From: Lachnospiraceae bacterium RM5
GTDB taxonomy: Bacteria; Bacillota; Clostridia; Lachnospirales; Lachnospiraceae
Direction: 5' to 3'
Assembly (NCBI GenBank): GCA_900110975.1
Contig: FOFK01000002.1
Location: 1 to 64,000, forward strand
Length of the DNA: 64,000 nucleotides
In this document: piece by piece, positions 1-6,960 of the stretch
Layout of the letters: each line of letters opens with the position of its first letter
How positions within the stretch are numbered: the stretch's first letter is position 1
Notes under the pieces: model-generated
The model's input: the letters and a program-made list of their open reading frames with translations, nothing else
What the model was told of the DNA's origin: nothing
Databases searched by the model: none
Translations under genes and position numbers: made by a program

Positions 1-236
1 AACAATTCAGCGATTATATCATAAAAAGGTGTAATACAATCGTTACAGTTTCTTGTTTCTGGCTTTGTATATCCTTTTATATATTTATCAACTGTACGTC
101 TGTCAACCTTTAACTCTCTTGCTATTTGACTTTTATTAATCTTCAATGTCCCATCCTCCAAAAATGGTTTTAATTTATATAGGTCATTGACACTTTCAAT
201 TTTTATATTTGTTATGATCTGATTCTTTAATATCAT
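1..236 (-). CDS. IS21-family transposase (IstA-like), N-terminal part
   Basis: This reading frame was translated by hand because it is cut by the window edge. It starts with ATG at 236 behind a good ribosome site (GGAGGGACTC). About 78 codons are visible. Residues 33-54 (KINKSQIARELKVDRRTVDKYI) form the helix-turn-helix found at the N-terminus of IS21-type IstA transposases. The DDE catalytic core would lie beyond the left edge. Assignment to IS21 rests on this helix and on the end structure of the element. Another HTH_23/38-type transposase family is possible. Confidence 0.72.
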   Translation of the reverse strand, partial: MILKNQIITNIKIESVNDLYKLKPFLEDGTLKINKSQIARELKVDRRTVDKYIKGYTKPETRNCNDCITPFYDIIAEL

Positions 237-303
237 TATGAGTCCCTCCTTATAACTCATATATCATAACATTTGTACATTCTTATTTAATATTTATTGT
301 ACA
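1..303 (-). mobile_element. IS21-like insertion sequence, right part only
   Basis: The element runs off the left edge of the window. Its inferred edge is at 303, where the minus strand starts with TGTACAAT and the motif TGTACAA recurs about 24 bases further in, before the transposase gene. IS21-family ends begin with TGT and carry repeated terminal motifs. The brxC reading frame changes to unrelated residues and stops right at this edge, so the element probably inserted into brxC. The other end and any target duplication are outside the window. Confidence 0.7.
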
Positions 304-1613
304 TATTTAATTATAATTTTATAAGCAGCTTCCTGGAATCCGGAAAGCATTGATCTCTCACCACCTGATAAATGCTTACCAGCATTACCATGCTTACGGA
401 TTTCAGAGAATACCTTCTGCATTAAAATAAACTGATATGGAACGAATGGGAAATTCTTAGAGAAATCCTGCGCTGTCTCATATCCTCTAATATCTAAAAG
501 AGCATCATCCTTATTGAACTTAAGTAAGTTTCTAAGTACAGAATCACTTGACTCAAATACTTCTGTAAGTCTCTTGTCAGCTTCATCTGTCTTAGACAAA
601 ATTCTCTTTTGAATAACCTCATCTGCAGATGCAGATGAAAGAGAAAGTCTTGTCTTAAATCTTGCCTGAATACGTGAGAACTCATCCTGACGAGTCTTAA
701 TGATCTCATCAAGTGCTTCCTGGCCAGTACAAACAACCCACACTTTTCCTTCGCACTCACTACCGATTTTTTCAACAAGTGACTGTAAGTTAATAAGATA
801 ATCTGTGTTACTTCCGATATACTGACCAACCTCATCAATCATAAACAGTAAACGGAAGTTCTCAGGCTTAGTATTTACATAGTCCTTAATCTCAGATACT
901 AGTTGAGCGATACTCATCTCAACAGTCTCAGTACCATTAAACCAATTGCGAGAAGCTTCTTCACTCATGCCAAGAACTTGCTGTAATGTTTCAACGATAT
1001 CATCTTCCCAGAATGCAAAAGCGTCTCTTGACTCAAGCCAAGGCTGTCCATTTTTTTCTTCAAATACTCTTCTGAATTCCTCTGTTTTACCCTGTTTATC
1101 AATAAACTGCTCTAGCTTTGCCACCTTAAGATCCTCACCATAGAATTCAAGGTAGTTATAAAACATCTTCGCAAATACACGAAGTACTGCTGTAGCATCT
1201 TTATTGATGGAACCTTCTATATCAATGTTAAAGAGGATTGTATCCGTCTCACCTTTTGTAGCACGGTCAATAAGCATAAAGGTTGCCGGATCGTCCTCAA
1301 ACTTAGAACGGAATCTCTCAACAGTCTTTACGCCATCAACTTCTTTATTTTCCAAAATGTAAGAAAGAATCTTTAAGAAGTGAGATTTACCACTTCCAAA
1401 GAAACCGGAAATCCATACACCGATATCTGCTGTCTTCTCATTAAAAGCATCACCATAATTATTAAAAAATGAGATAAAATGCTTCTTCAATTCCTTGGTA
1501 ATAACGTACTCATTCAATTCCTGAACCAATACATCATTAGCATCCTGATCTACTTTTACGACACCGTTAATCTTTCTATCGATATCGTCTTTAAACATCT
1601 GCTGAATCTTCAT
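294..1613 (-). pseudogene. brxC: Truncated BREX ATPase BrxC
   Basis: BrxC is the large P-loop ATPase of BREX phage defence. The reading frame opens with the family N-terminus; the Walker A motif GFFGSGKS is at residues 70-77 and a Walker B-like LLFMIDE at 255-261. Family members are about 1200 residues long, but this one ends after 439 codons, just past the conserved GGERSML stretch. The last codons (about the final ten) look unrelated to the family and the stop lies inside the inferred IS21-like edge. It follows brxB by 18 bases in the same operon. I infer loss of function by transposon insertion. The remaining two-thirds of the gene may lie beyond the IS, outside the window. Confidence 0.88.
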
Positions 1614-1631
1614 TTGATATAACCCTCCACA

Positions 1632-2189
1632 TTAAATCGCGTTAAATGCTCTATAATATCCATTAGGCTCTAACTTATCGAATAACCTAAGTTGTCTTCC
1701 GTTAAAACTACCTGGGTACATAACTACAATCGGTATGTTTGGAACTTCAGGTTGAATTGCCTCAAGTAATGCATGAACTCTTGCAAACGGAAATACCTCT
1801 CCAACACCAGTGATAAGAAGCACATCTCCCTCTCTTTGTTCCTCTGGCTTTATCTTTTCTACAAAAGCTTTATTATTTGCAAATCTGAGAATCTGATCTT
1901 TCAGATACTCTTTGCCTTTCTTCTCTTCCATCGATGCCGCGCCTTTTGTGATACGCTTATCATCACAAATTTCTAAAAATACTTTATAAAGATTTTTCTC
2001 TATTACGTGGCACGCCAGCTCTTGATCAGCTACAAGCTGCTCTGTAAAATATCTAACTGCCATCTCATCTGCAGAATCATAGCAAAAGATATGAATATTC
2101 ACCTCATTACTAAGTCCATTTCCTTTAAGGAAATCTTCTTCCTGAATTCTTGTTTTTAGTTTATCCAGGCGTTCTAAAATATCGCTCAT
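1632..2189 (-). CDS. brxB: BREX protein BrxB (DUF1788)
   Basis: The 185-residue protein has the length and layout of the DUF1788 family: an N-terminal helical part followed by a core with the motif DVLLITGVGEVFPFARVH and the near C-terminal VVMYPGSFNGRQLRLF. BrxB is an essential small component of type 1 BREX whose biochemical role is not settled. The start ATG at 2189 follows GGAGATTGATAT. It sits between brxA (24 bases upstream) and the broken brxC, the canonical order of type 1 BREX loci. The gene itself looks intact. Confidence 0.9.
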   Translation of the reverse strand: MSDILERLDKLKTRIQEEDFLKGNGLSNEVNIHIFCYDSADEMAVRYFTEQLVADQELACHVIEKNLYKVFLEICDDKRITKGAASMEEKKGKEYLKDQILRFANNKAFVEKIKPEEQREGDVLLITGVGEVFPFARVHALLEAIQPEVPNIPIVVMYPGSFNGRQLRLFDKLEPNGYYRAFNAI

Positions 2190-2213
2190 ATATCAATCTC
2201 CTAGATTCTCTAT

Positions 2214-2828
2214 TTAGTAAAAACAATTGAATGCTGGCAATGCCACATCATTACCATCAGCCCTTATCGCATTATCAACTTCAGAACAAATCATTACTGG
2301 ATTAAGTTTAGTTGCTCTTGGTCCATCTATGTATTCATTCTCTATAAGAATCTTATTAAGTACCTGCTTAATCTTATTTATGGTTGCATCACTCCAAGCA
2401 GCAACTTCATCATCCTGTTCCTGCAAGCGCATGAAGAAAACGTTTAGATCCATCCTGCTGTAAGATAAATCCTGCTCTCTAAACTTTGCACCAATTACAG
2501 TAATCATGAAATCACATACAAGACGGTACTGCTTCATCATAGCATAAAGGCAAACCTGTTTTCCAACTTCCATAGGACTGTGTGCTACTGTTTTTATAAG
2601 TTCATCATCACCAAGACATCTCAACCTTCTTAGACATCCTGTTACAGTTCTTTTCAAACTCTTTTCTGTTGGAAACTGAAAAAGGTTATCTTCGATGATT
2701 CTCGAAATAATCTCTTCATCACTGAGATTATCATCTACCAGTAGCCTCGCAACTATTCTTGTTTCATAGAACAGAAACTGTTCTCGTGTAATTGCACCAC
2801 TACCTTTATAATCACCCAAGCTCGTCAC
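2214..2828 (-). CDS. brxA: BREX protein BrxA (DUF1819)
   Basis: The 204-residue protein matches the DUF1819/BrxA family, with the N-terminal GAITREQFLFYETRIVARLL and a helical body. BrxA proteins are small helical, DNA-binding proteins that open type 1 BREX operons. The frame opens with GTG at 2828 inside the end of the upstream HTH gene, overlapping it by 17 bases. There is no clear ribosome site for that GTG, and TTG four codons in is an alternative, so translation is probably coupled to the HTH gene. The gene looks intact. Confidence 0.88.
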   Translation of the reverse strand: MTSLGDYKGSGAITREQFLFYETRIVARLLVDDNLSDEEIISRIIEDNLFQFPTEKSLKRTVTGCLRRLRCLGDDELIKTVAHSPMEVGKQVCLYAMMKQYRLVCDFMITVIGAKFREQDLSYSRMDLNVFFMRLQEQDDEVAAWSDATINKIKQVLNKILIENEYIDGPRATKLNPVMICSEVDNAIRADGNDVALPAFNCFY

Positions 2829-3039
2829 CTACTTTTTCTTTTTTCTCGTAATGAATCAAATCACCAAAATCGCAATCGAGCTTGTCACAGATTTTCTCCA
2901 AAACCAACATTGATACCGGCTCACCTTTACTCATTTTGGCAATTGTACCACTACTGAGTTTTACCTCATTCATCAAATCTGTTTTGTTCATGTTGTTGTC
3001 GATTAGTAATTTCCATAATCCGTTATATGAAATACTCAT
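2812..3039 (-). CDS. Small XRE-type HTH regulator of the BREX operon
   Basis: This 75-residue protein is a single Cro/CI-type helix-turn-helix domain: residues 19-42 (KTDLMNEVKLSSG, then AKMSKG) are the DNA-recognition part, and LEKICDKLDCDFGDLI is the usual closing helix of the YozG-like subgroup. It is the first gene of the BREX operon, overlaps brxA and has a consensus promoter upstream. By position I infer that it represses or tunes its own operon. The upstream leader holds palindromic GTGCAC-containing sequence that could be an operator. Confidence 0.82.
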   Translation of the reverse strand: MSISYNGLWKLLIDNNMNKTDLMNEVKLSSGTIAKMSKGEPVSMLVLEKICDKLDCDFGDLIHYEKKEKVGDELG

Positions 3040-3105
3040 ACTTTAATAAACCTTTCTGCACATGCAAATTTGGTGCACTTTGTTTCTAAAACGCCACATA
3101 CAGAA

Positions 3106-3134
3106 ATTATACTACGATTATGAAGAATTAACAA
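3106..3134 (-). promoter_or_regulatory. Promoter of the HTH-brxA-brxB-brxC operon
   Basis: On the minus strand TTGTTA is followed by 17 bases and TATAAT. The predicted transcript starts about 60 bases before the HTH gene. Between them lie GTGCAC and TGCA palindromic motifs (about 3057-3082), a plausible operator. This is seen by eye only. Confidence 0.65.
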
Positions 3135-3235
3135 ATAAAACATTAAGAAAATCTTCAAGTTTGTAAAGATTCTATTCCCGAATTCACCTCCATCTATTCG
3201 TCCATCTATTGTTTTACTTACAACCCGAAGTTAAA

Positions 3236-3272
3236 TAAAAAAGCGCCTACAAGTATTTCTACTCATAGACGC
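3236..3272 (-). terminator. Rho-independent terminator after the toxin-antitoxin pair
   Basis: A 13-bp stem (3243-3255 with 3260-3272, several G-T pairs) with a four-base loop is followed on the minus strand by a run of T (3236-3242). It lies just downstream of the toxin stop at 3295 and separates this pair from the BREX operon. Confidence 0.8.
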
Positions 3273-3294
3273 CTAACGCTGTTTTCATATACGA

Positions 3295-3618
3295 TTAAAT
3301 AATTCTGTCTCTATCTTGTCTGTTGTATAAAAATCTTCTTACTTCCATAATTTTTTTATCATCCATGTGTATGACAACATAGTAAACAGTGAAATTCTTT
3401 ACATAAATCCTATAATAAGGATACTCTCGTTCTTTTACTGAATGATACGGCTCAAAGCTCTCACAATTTGGAAGTCTATCCAATATAGCCTTTTCTACAG
3501 CATTAATCAGATCATCTGCCGCTTCCAGATTAAGAAGCTTCTCTCTGATATAAGTAACTTTTTCGTACATATCTTCATAAAAGAGAGGCAGATATCTTAA
3601 CTCATATTCATTATCCAT
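3295..3618 (-). CDS. RelE/ParE-family toxin
   Basis: The 107-residue basic protein has the RelE/ParE toxin pattern: an N-terminal YELRYLPLFYEDMYEKVTYI, a helical hairpin, then the beta sheet YPYYRIYVKNFTVYYVVIH and a basic end (MEVRRFLYNRQDRDRI). Such toxins act as ribosome-dependent mRNA endonucleases (RelE) or gyrase poisons (ParE). The sequence does not say which. The start overlaps the antitoxin gene by 8 bases, typical of type II pairs with coupled translation. The overlap and the partner make the assignment firm. Confidence 0.88.
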   Translation of the reverse strand: MDNEYELRYLPLFYEDMYEKVTYIREKLLNLEAADDLINAVEKAILDRLPNCESFEPYHSVKEREYPYYRIYVKNFTVYYVVIHMDDKKIMEVRRFLYNRQDRDRII

Positions 3619-3868
3619 TGGTGGCTCCTCTCAATTTTGAGAACATCTCTTCATGTGTATACCTCACATCAGTTTCTTTAGCCTGTCTGTCAGCTGCATC
3701 CAAAGCGTACTCAACATCGTTTGTAAGTCTTGAATAAGCATCTAAACTCAAAACAACCATTGAACCATAACCATTTTTTGTAAGATATACGGGTTGTCCC
3801 GTCTTAACAACATCTTCAATATCTGTAAACTTATTTCTCAAATCTGAAACTGGTCTAATCTGAATCAT
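3611..3868 (-). CDS. Phd/YefM-family antitoxin
   Basis: This 85-residue protein opens with the Phd/YefM signature (IRPVSDLRNKFTDI, then GQPVYLTKNGYGSMVVLS and the residue pattern AYSRL). The N-terminal half dimerises and binds the operator; the C-terminal part (EEMFSKLRGA) wraps the toxin. The ribosome site AAAGGAGTGATAAT precedes ATG at 3868. It is co-transcribed with the RelE-type gene. Pairs of this kind usually repress their own promoter, which here lies directly upstream and overlaps short inverted repeats. Confidence 0.9.
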   Translation of the reverse strand: MIQIRPVSDLRNKFTDIEDVVKTGQPVYLTKNGYGSMVVLSLDAYSRLTNDVEYALDAADRQAKETDVRYTHEEMFSKLRGATNG

Positions 3869-3919
3869 ATTATCACTCCTTTATCATAATTAAGATAAAA
3901 TTACGCCACCTATAATTAT

Positions 3920-3947
3920 AGTATACTCGATTAGACGTAATATGCAA
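3920..3947 (-). promoter_or_regulatory. Promoter of the toxin-antitoxin operon
   Basis: On the minus strand TTGCAT is followed by 16 bases and TATACT. A TATAAT overlaps 5 bases further on. ATTACG/CGTAAT inverted repeats flank the -10 region and may be the antitoxin operator. Confidence 0.6.
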
Positions 3948-3952
3948 TATGA

Positions 3953-5062
3953 TTATCCCCATTTATGTGTTAATTTCCATTCAGTATATTCCGTTTTCTG
4001 ATATCTTTCCTCGTAGTTATCTAAAACATACTTCAACATTTCAAAAGCCGCTTCCTTCTTCGCTTGTTTCTTTGAAGAAGAATCCGCATCGAAATAGTAC
4101 TCAACTTCATCGATATGACATTCCACATGCCAAAAAGGATTTCCATTGTTATCATGTGATTCTTTATACTCATACTCTGGCAATGAAAAATACCCTCGAC
4201 GAGAAAGCGTTTCTAACTGATTGATTGCCATATTCAATGATGGATTATCAATTTCATCCCGGATTGTATATAACATATTATTATCTTCCAAATAATCATA
4301 TATAGCTTTACACGCGTCTTCATGAGCCATCACTTTATTCACGCCATAGCCAACAGCCTTTTTTACCCCATCCACTGTTACATAACAAGTATGTTTCTCA
4401 TTCATAGCTGGTGCATGCGGATTCAATAACCCAGGACTCATAGTGTAATAACCGTAGTTTTCTTCAAACTCTCGCTCAGGTAATTCTCCTGTTCTTCTAA
4501 GGCTCCAATCTTGCACTTCCTGGACATAATTAATTTCATCTTCGAAAATAATAGCTTTAGGATTAAGCATAAATACAACTGAATCCTGTATTCTCGCGAT
4601 ATCATAATTTGAATCAATAGCCTCAGCCCCTAGAATTGCTTCAAAAAGATCTTCCATTACTGACGGAGATTCCTGAACATTATTCTTTCGATCACCCTGA
4701 CCCATAATTAAATACTCTGCTAACCCAAGGTCATCAATACAATTTGCAAGTGTATCTTTCTCAACTAATCTTTTCTTAATCTCAGTAAGCTTGTTTTCCT
4801 GATATTCAGAAACAAACTCATTGAAATCTTCATTAGGATTATAATCATCCCATTCTGATGCAAGTGAGCCAAACTCTTCCGAAAGAATTTTCACTACAAC
4901 AAGATCAAGTACTTTATCGCCAATAAACTCAAGTACTTCATTGTTCTCTCCTCCGTGCTCCTTTGAATAAGATCTGCGCACGAAAGCCTGCTGTAGCAAA
5001 TCTAGATTTTTGAAATTAAAGCCAATAATTTGTTGGATTTTTGATAGATCATTTCTATCCAT
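3953..5062 (-). CDS. Accessory RNase III with two dsRNA-binding domains
   Basis: The N-terminal part (about 1-160) is an RNase III domain with the signature NEVLEFIGDKVLDL at 41-54 and MEDLFEAIL at 136-144. The metal and catalytic acids E42, E45, D49, D138 and E141 are all present, so it should cleave double-stranded RNA. Residues 175-260 look like one divergent double-stranded RNA binding domain. Residues 273-348 look like a second, clearer one ending in SSKKQAKKEAAFEML. Bacterial RNase III normally has about 230 residues and one such domain; this has 369. It sits between a toxin-antitoxin pair and an integrated element, not in the usual smc-ftsY neighbourhood, so I take it as an accessory gene. 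Function could be defence, regulation or element biology. Confidence 0.8.
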   Translation of the reverse strand: MDRNDLSKIQQIIGFNFKNLDLLQQAFVRRSYSKEHGGENNEVLEFIGDKVLDLVVVKILSEEFGSLASEWDDYNPNEDFNEFVSEYQENKLTEIKKRLVEKDTLANCIDDLGLAEYLIMGQGDRKNNVQESPSVMEDLFEAILGAEAIDSNYDIARIQDSVVFMLNPKAIIFEDEINYVQEVQDWSLRRTGELPEREFEENYGYYTMSPGLLNPHAPAMNEKHTCYVTVDGVKKAVGYGVNKVMAHEDACKAIYDYLEDNNMLYTIRDEIDNPSLNMAINQLETLSRRGYFSLPEYEYKESHDNNGNPFWHVECHIDEVEYYFDADSSSKKQAKKEAAFEMLKYVLDNYEERYQKTEYTEWKLTHKWG

Positions 5063-5100
5063 TGAGATTCCTCCTTTTTAAAAGAAGGCATAATAATAGC

Positions 5101-5132
5101 CTGACATTTTTCTACACGAAAAAGACTGCCAG
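5101..5132 (-). promoter_or_regulatory. Hairpin in the 5' leader of the RNase III gene
   Basis: The leader (about 5256-5063) contains CTGGCA paired with TGTCAG and, inside it, TTTTTC paired with GAAAAA. It ends about 40 bases before the start codon. Some RNase III mRNAs are cut by their own product in a 5' leader hairpin, so this is a candidate autoregulatory site. That role is inference. Confidence 0.4.
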
Positions 5133-5262
5133 ACCTAATGAGATTAAATTAAATTCTTTGCTTCCCAATATTTACTAATACCCACTTGCATAAATACCAG
5201 TAAATAAACAGATACATTGTTTTCAATTTAAACTTATTATGCCTAACAACATTTACAATGAC

Positions 5263-5291
5263 ATTATACTTCTACACTAATAAATGTGCAA
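5263..5291 (-). promoter_or_regulatory. Promoter of the RNase III gene
   Basis: On the minus strand TTGCAC is followed by 17 bases and TATAAT. It implies a 5' leader of about 195 bases, long for a simple gene and containing the hairpin at 5101-5132. Confidence 0.65.
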
Positions 5292-5514
5292 ATAAAATAG
5301 GCTACTGTCCTTATCATAATTCCACCAACTAATAATTTTTCTGATTTCACAGCATCTCAAATATCACATATATTACAATCAAATATTCATAAATTCTAAG
5401 GTATAACAAAAGAGCGGTCAAGAGGTGTTTTTTGTATTTCACCGCTGTTTTGTTCAAAAATTAAAATCAGTATTAAATAGCAGATAATTCTCCATTGCTA
5501 TCGCTGTCAAAATA
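5292..5514. other. Non-coding stretch with an inverted repeat
   Basis: No convincing gene is seen. A 12-bp inverted repeat with one mismatch (5407-5418 and 5441-5452, cores AGCGGT and ACCGCT) may be a weak terminator or a recombination relic. Short open frames next to 5514 look like debris. Confidence 0.5.
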
Positions 5515-5546
5515 AAAAAAGGGAACCATACCAAAGTATGATTCCC
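5514..5546 (-). terminator. Displaced copy of the ppdK terminator
   Basis: An 11-bp stem (5521-5531 with 5536-5546) and a CAAA loop are followed on the minus strand by seven T. The same hairpin occurs after ppdK at 9070-9101. It lies inside the direct repeat. Confidence 0.8.
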
Positions 5547-5631
5547 TAATATTTTTTATTAATTCGTAATCATTACGTTAATGTGTTTACATTATACGTT
5601 CTGATTATTTCTCATCAGCGATTGCAGCCTG
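5515..5631. repeat. Direct repeat, distal copy (inferred att site)
   Basis: This stretch matches 9070-9187 with one substitution and one single-base indel. It holds the last nine codons of ppdK, stop included (5605-5631), the stretch between gene and terminator, and the terminator. It also holds palindromes such as CGTAATCATTACG, and TAATGT paired with ACATTA. Upstream of 5631 the sequence no longer matches ppdK. I infer that this is the original ppdK 3' end, displaced when the element at 5632-9187 integrated. Confidence 0.85.
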
Positions 5632-5717
5632 TACTGCATCCACATCATGTATACACTTTAAATACAAAGTATTATTCAATTTTCCTCTTTTAACAAAATC
5701 ATTTACCATATTTATAA

Positions 5718-5763
5718 AGTAAAAGAGTAGCATTTATGAATTTACTCATATCTGCTACTCTTT
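5718..5763 (-). terminator. Terminator of the element's cargo operon
   Basis: An 11-bp perfect stem (5722-5732 with 5753-5763, AAAGAGTAGCA and its complement) is followed on the minus strand by TTTTACTTTAT. It ends the operon 10 bases after the stop at 5773 and lies just inside the element boundary. Confidence 0.75.
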
Positions 5764-5772
5764 GTGAAATCA

Positions 5773-6120
5773 TTAATTTGTTCGTCGAATATTATTTATC
5801 TTTTTTACAACAAAACATTGTGTTTCTTTACTAAATGCAAAATAATATGTCTTCAAATAGAAAAGTTTATACTCTTTTATTTCATCGTTATGAATTTCTA
5901 CATCATCGATAATATATACCATTTCTTTATTTCTAGCCTCGCGCAACATCTTTTCCCATTTATCAAAATGTATTTGTTTTAGTAAATTATCAAAAGAAAC
6001 TTCCATATATTCTGATTCTTTTGAAATCTCATCTACGTATTGAATTTCAACGACAGGATTATCTCTTTCATCAACTGGCAAATTTTCAAATAGAAAATCC
6101 TGATAAAAATATCTAGCCAT
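5773..6120 (-). CDS. Small hypothetical protein, possible immunity protein
   Basis: I do not recognise this 115-residue protein. It is soluble-looking, rich in acidic and aromatic residues in the first half (FENLPVDERDNPVVEIQYVD) and has a basic tail. The start ATG at 6120 lies one base after the stop of the upstream gene, so the two are co-translated. It is the last gene of an operon that begins with a DUF4417-like and a toxin-like gene. Paired small genes after a toxin are often immunity proteins, which is my tentative reading. It could equally be an unrelated phage or element gene. Confidence 0.6.
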   Translation of the reverse strand: MARYFYQDFLFENLPVDERDNPVVEIQYVDEISKESEYMEVSFDNLLKQIHFDKWEKMLREARNKEMVYIIDDVEIHNDEIKEYKLFYLKTYYFAFSKETQCFVVKKINNIRRTN

Positions 6121-6121
6121 A

Positions 6122-6523
6122 TTAAAAATACAATCCTACAACCGTTCCATATTCTTGAGCTTTTTCAATAAGCGACTGAAATTCTTCTGCCAGTTTAATA
6201 AATTTTTCATCGTCACTATTCAAAATCATACGTTTAGTAATTTCATGTGCTTTACTCAATTGATCATTATTTATAACTTCATCCTCGTACATATTTATAA
6301 TAATGTCTAATTCAACGTTAATAAAATCAAATAAACGCGATTCCAAAAAACAAAAAGTATCTTCATGAAATTCCATATAATCAAATTCTTCTTTTATGCA
6401 ATCATTATTAACATCAAAAAAATCACCATCATATAAATCATTTTCTGCTTCTTTTGTTTTTGGAACCAATATTCTATACCAATGCAATAAATCTAAGTAT
6501 TCTCTATAAAATTTTTTTTCCAT
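6122..6523 (-). CDS. Acidic hypothetical protein, possible immunity protein
   Basis: The 133-residue protein is strongly acidic (runs such as EFDYMEFHEDTF and NMYEDEVINND) and appears all-helical with no signal or membrane segment. I do not recognise a family. It begins 2 bases after the stop of the basic, toxin-like gene, with a ribosome site (AAAGGAACGG) inside that gene's end. The charge contrast and tight coupling fit a toxin-immunity pair. That is inference from context, and no immunity family signature is visible. Confidence 0.62.
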   Translation of the reverse strand: MEKKFYREYLDLLHWYRILVPKTKEAENDLYDGDFFDVNNDCIKEEFDYMEFHEDTFCFLESRLFDFINVELDIIINMYEDEVINNDQLSKAHEITKRMILNSDDEKFIKLAEEFQSLIEKAQEYGTVVGLYF

Positions 6524-6525
6524 AT

Positions 6526-6960
6526 TTAAACCGTTCCTTTCTTATAACTCATTCTAAAATGTGTTAATCTATTTCTTTCTTCTCTTCTAGCAGCACCTTG
6601 AAAGTTTCCAGGTATACGTGGCTCTTTTAAATCTAATCCAACATATCTCCCTCCACTTCTTCCAGTACCTATTTCTCTTACTCTGAAATATTTACCACCT
6701 ATAGCTGCTACAATTTCATATTCATTTCCATCATTAAAAAAAGATATTTTACGCTTATTTGTCACCATATTATATGTATCACTTTGAATATCAAACTTTG
6801 CAATGAATTCATCTAAATTAACTGCCTTCCATCCATGCGCATATCGTCTGTACTCATCTCTATCTTTTAATATTTTTCTAATAGCTTCAATATCTCTTTC
6901 AATAATAAGCTGATGAATAATATTTCTACGTGTGTCATTATATAAAGCTTTAGCACCCAC
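6526..6960 (-). CDS. Toxin-like protein, BECR-type RNase C-terminus suspected
   Basis: The best start is GTG at 6960, eight bases after the very strong ribosome site AAGGGGGG. An ATG at 6990 is also in frame but lies deep in the upstream gene. The protein (144 residues) is basic. Its last third reads GKYFRVREIGTGRSGGRYVGLDL, then THFRMSYK near the end. This resembles the end of several polymorphic and contact-dependent RNase toxins (a YVxLD strand followed by THF[KR][IM]). No secretion leader is present, so it would act in its own cell or be a domain relic. Two acidic genes follow. The toxin reading is a pattern judgement, not proof. Confidence 0.55.
   Translation of the reverse strand: MGAKALYNDTRRNIIHQLIIERDIEAIRKILKDRDEYRRYAHGWKAVNLDEFIAKFDIQSDTYNMVTNKRKISFFNDGNEYEIVAAIGGKYFRVREIGTGRSGGRYVGLDLKEPRIPGNFQGAARREERNRLTHFRMSYKKGTV

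Noticed and set aside
3949-4224. 91-codon plus-strand frame over the RNase III 3' end
   Set aside because: It lies antisense to the second dsRNA-binding domain, has no ribosome site and resembles no family.
5407-5452. Inverted repeat AGCGGT/ACCGCT as an IS end or strong terminator
   Set aside because: The loop is 22 bases with no clear T-run, and no transposase or target duplication is near. It is kept only as an unexplained repeat.
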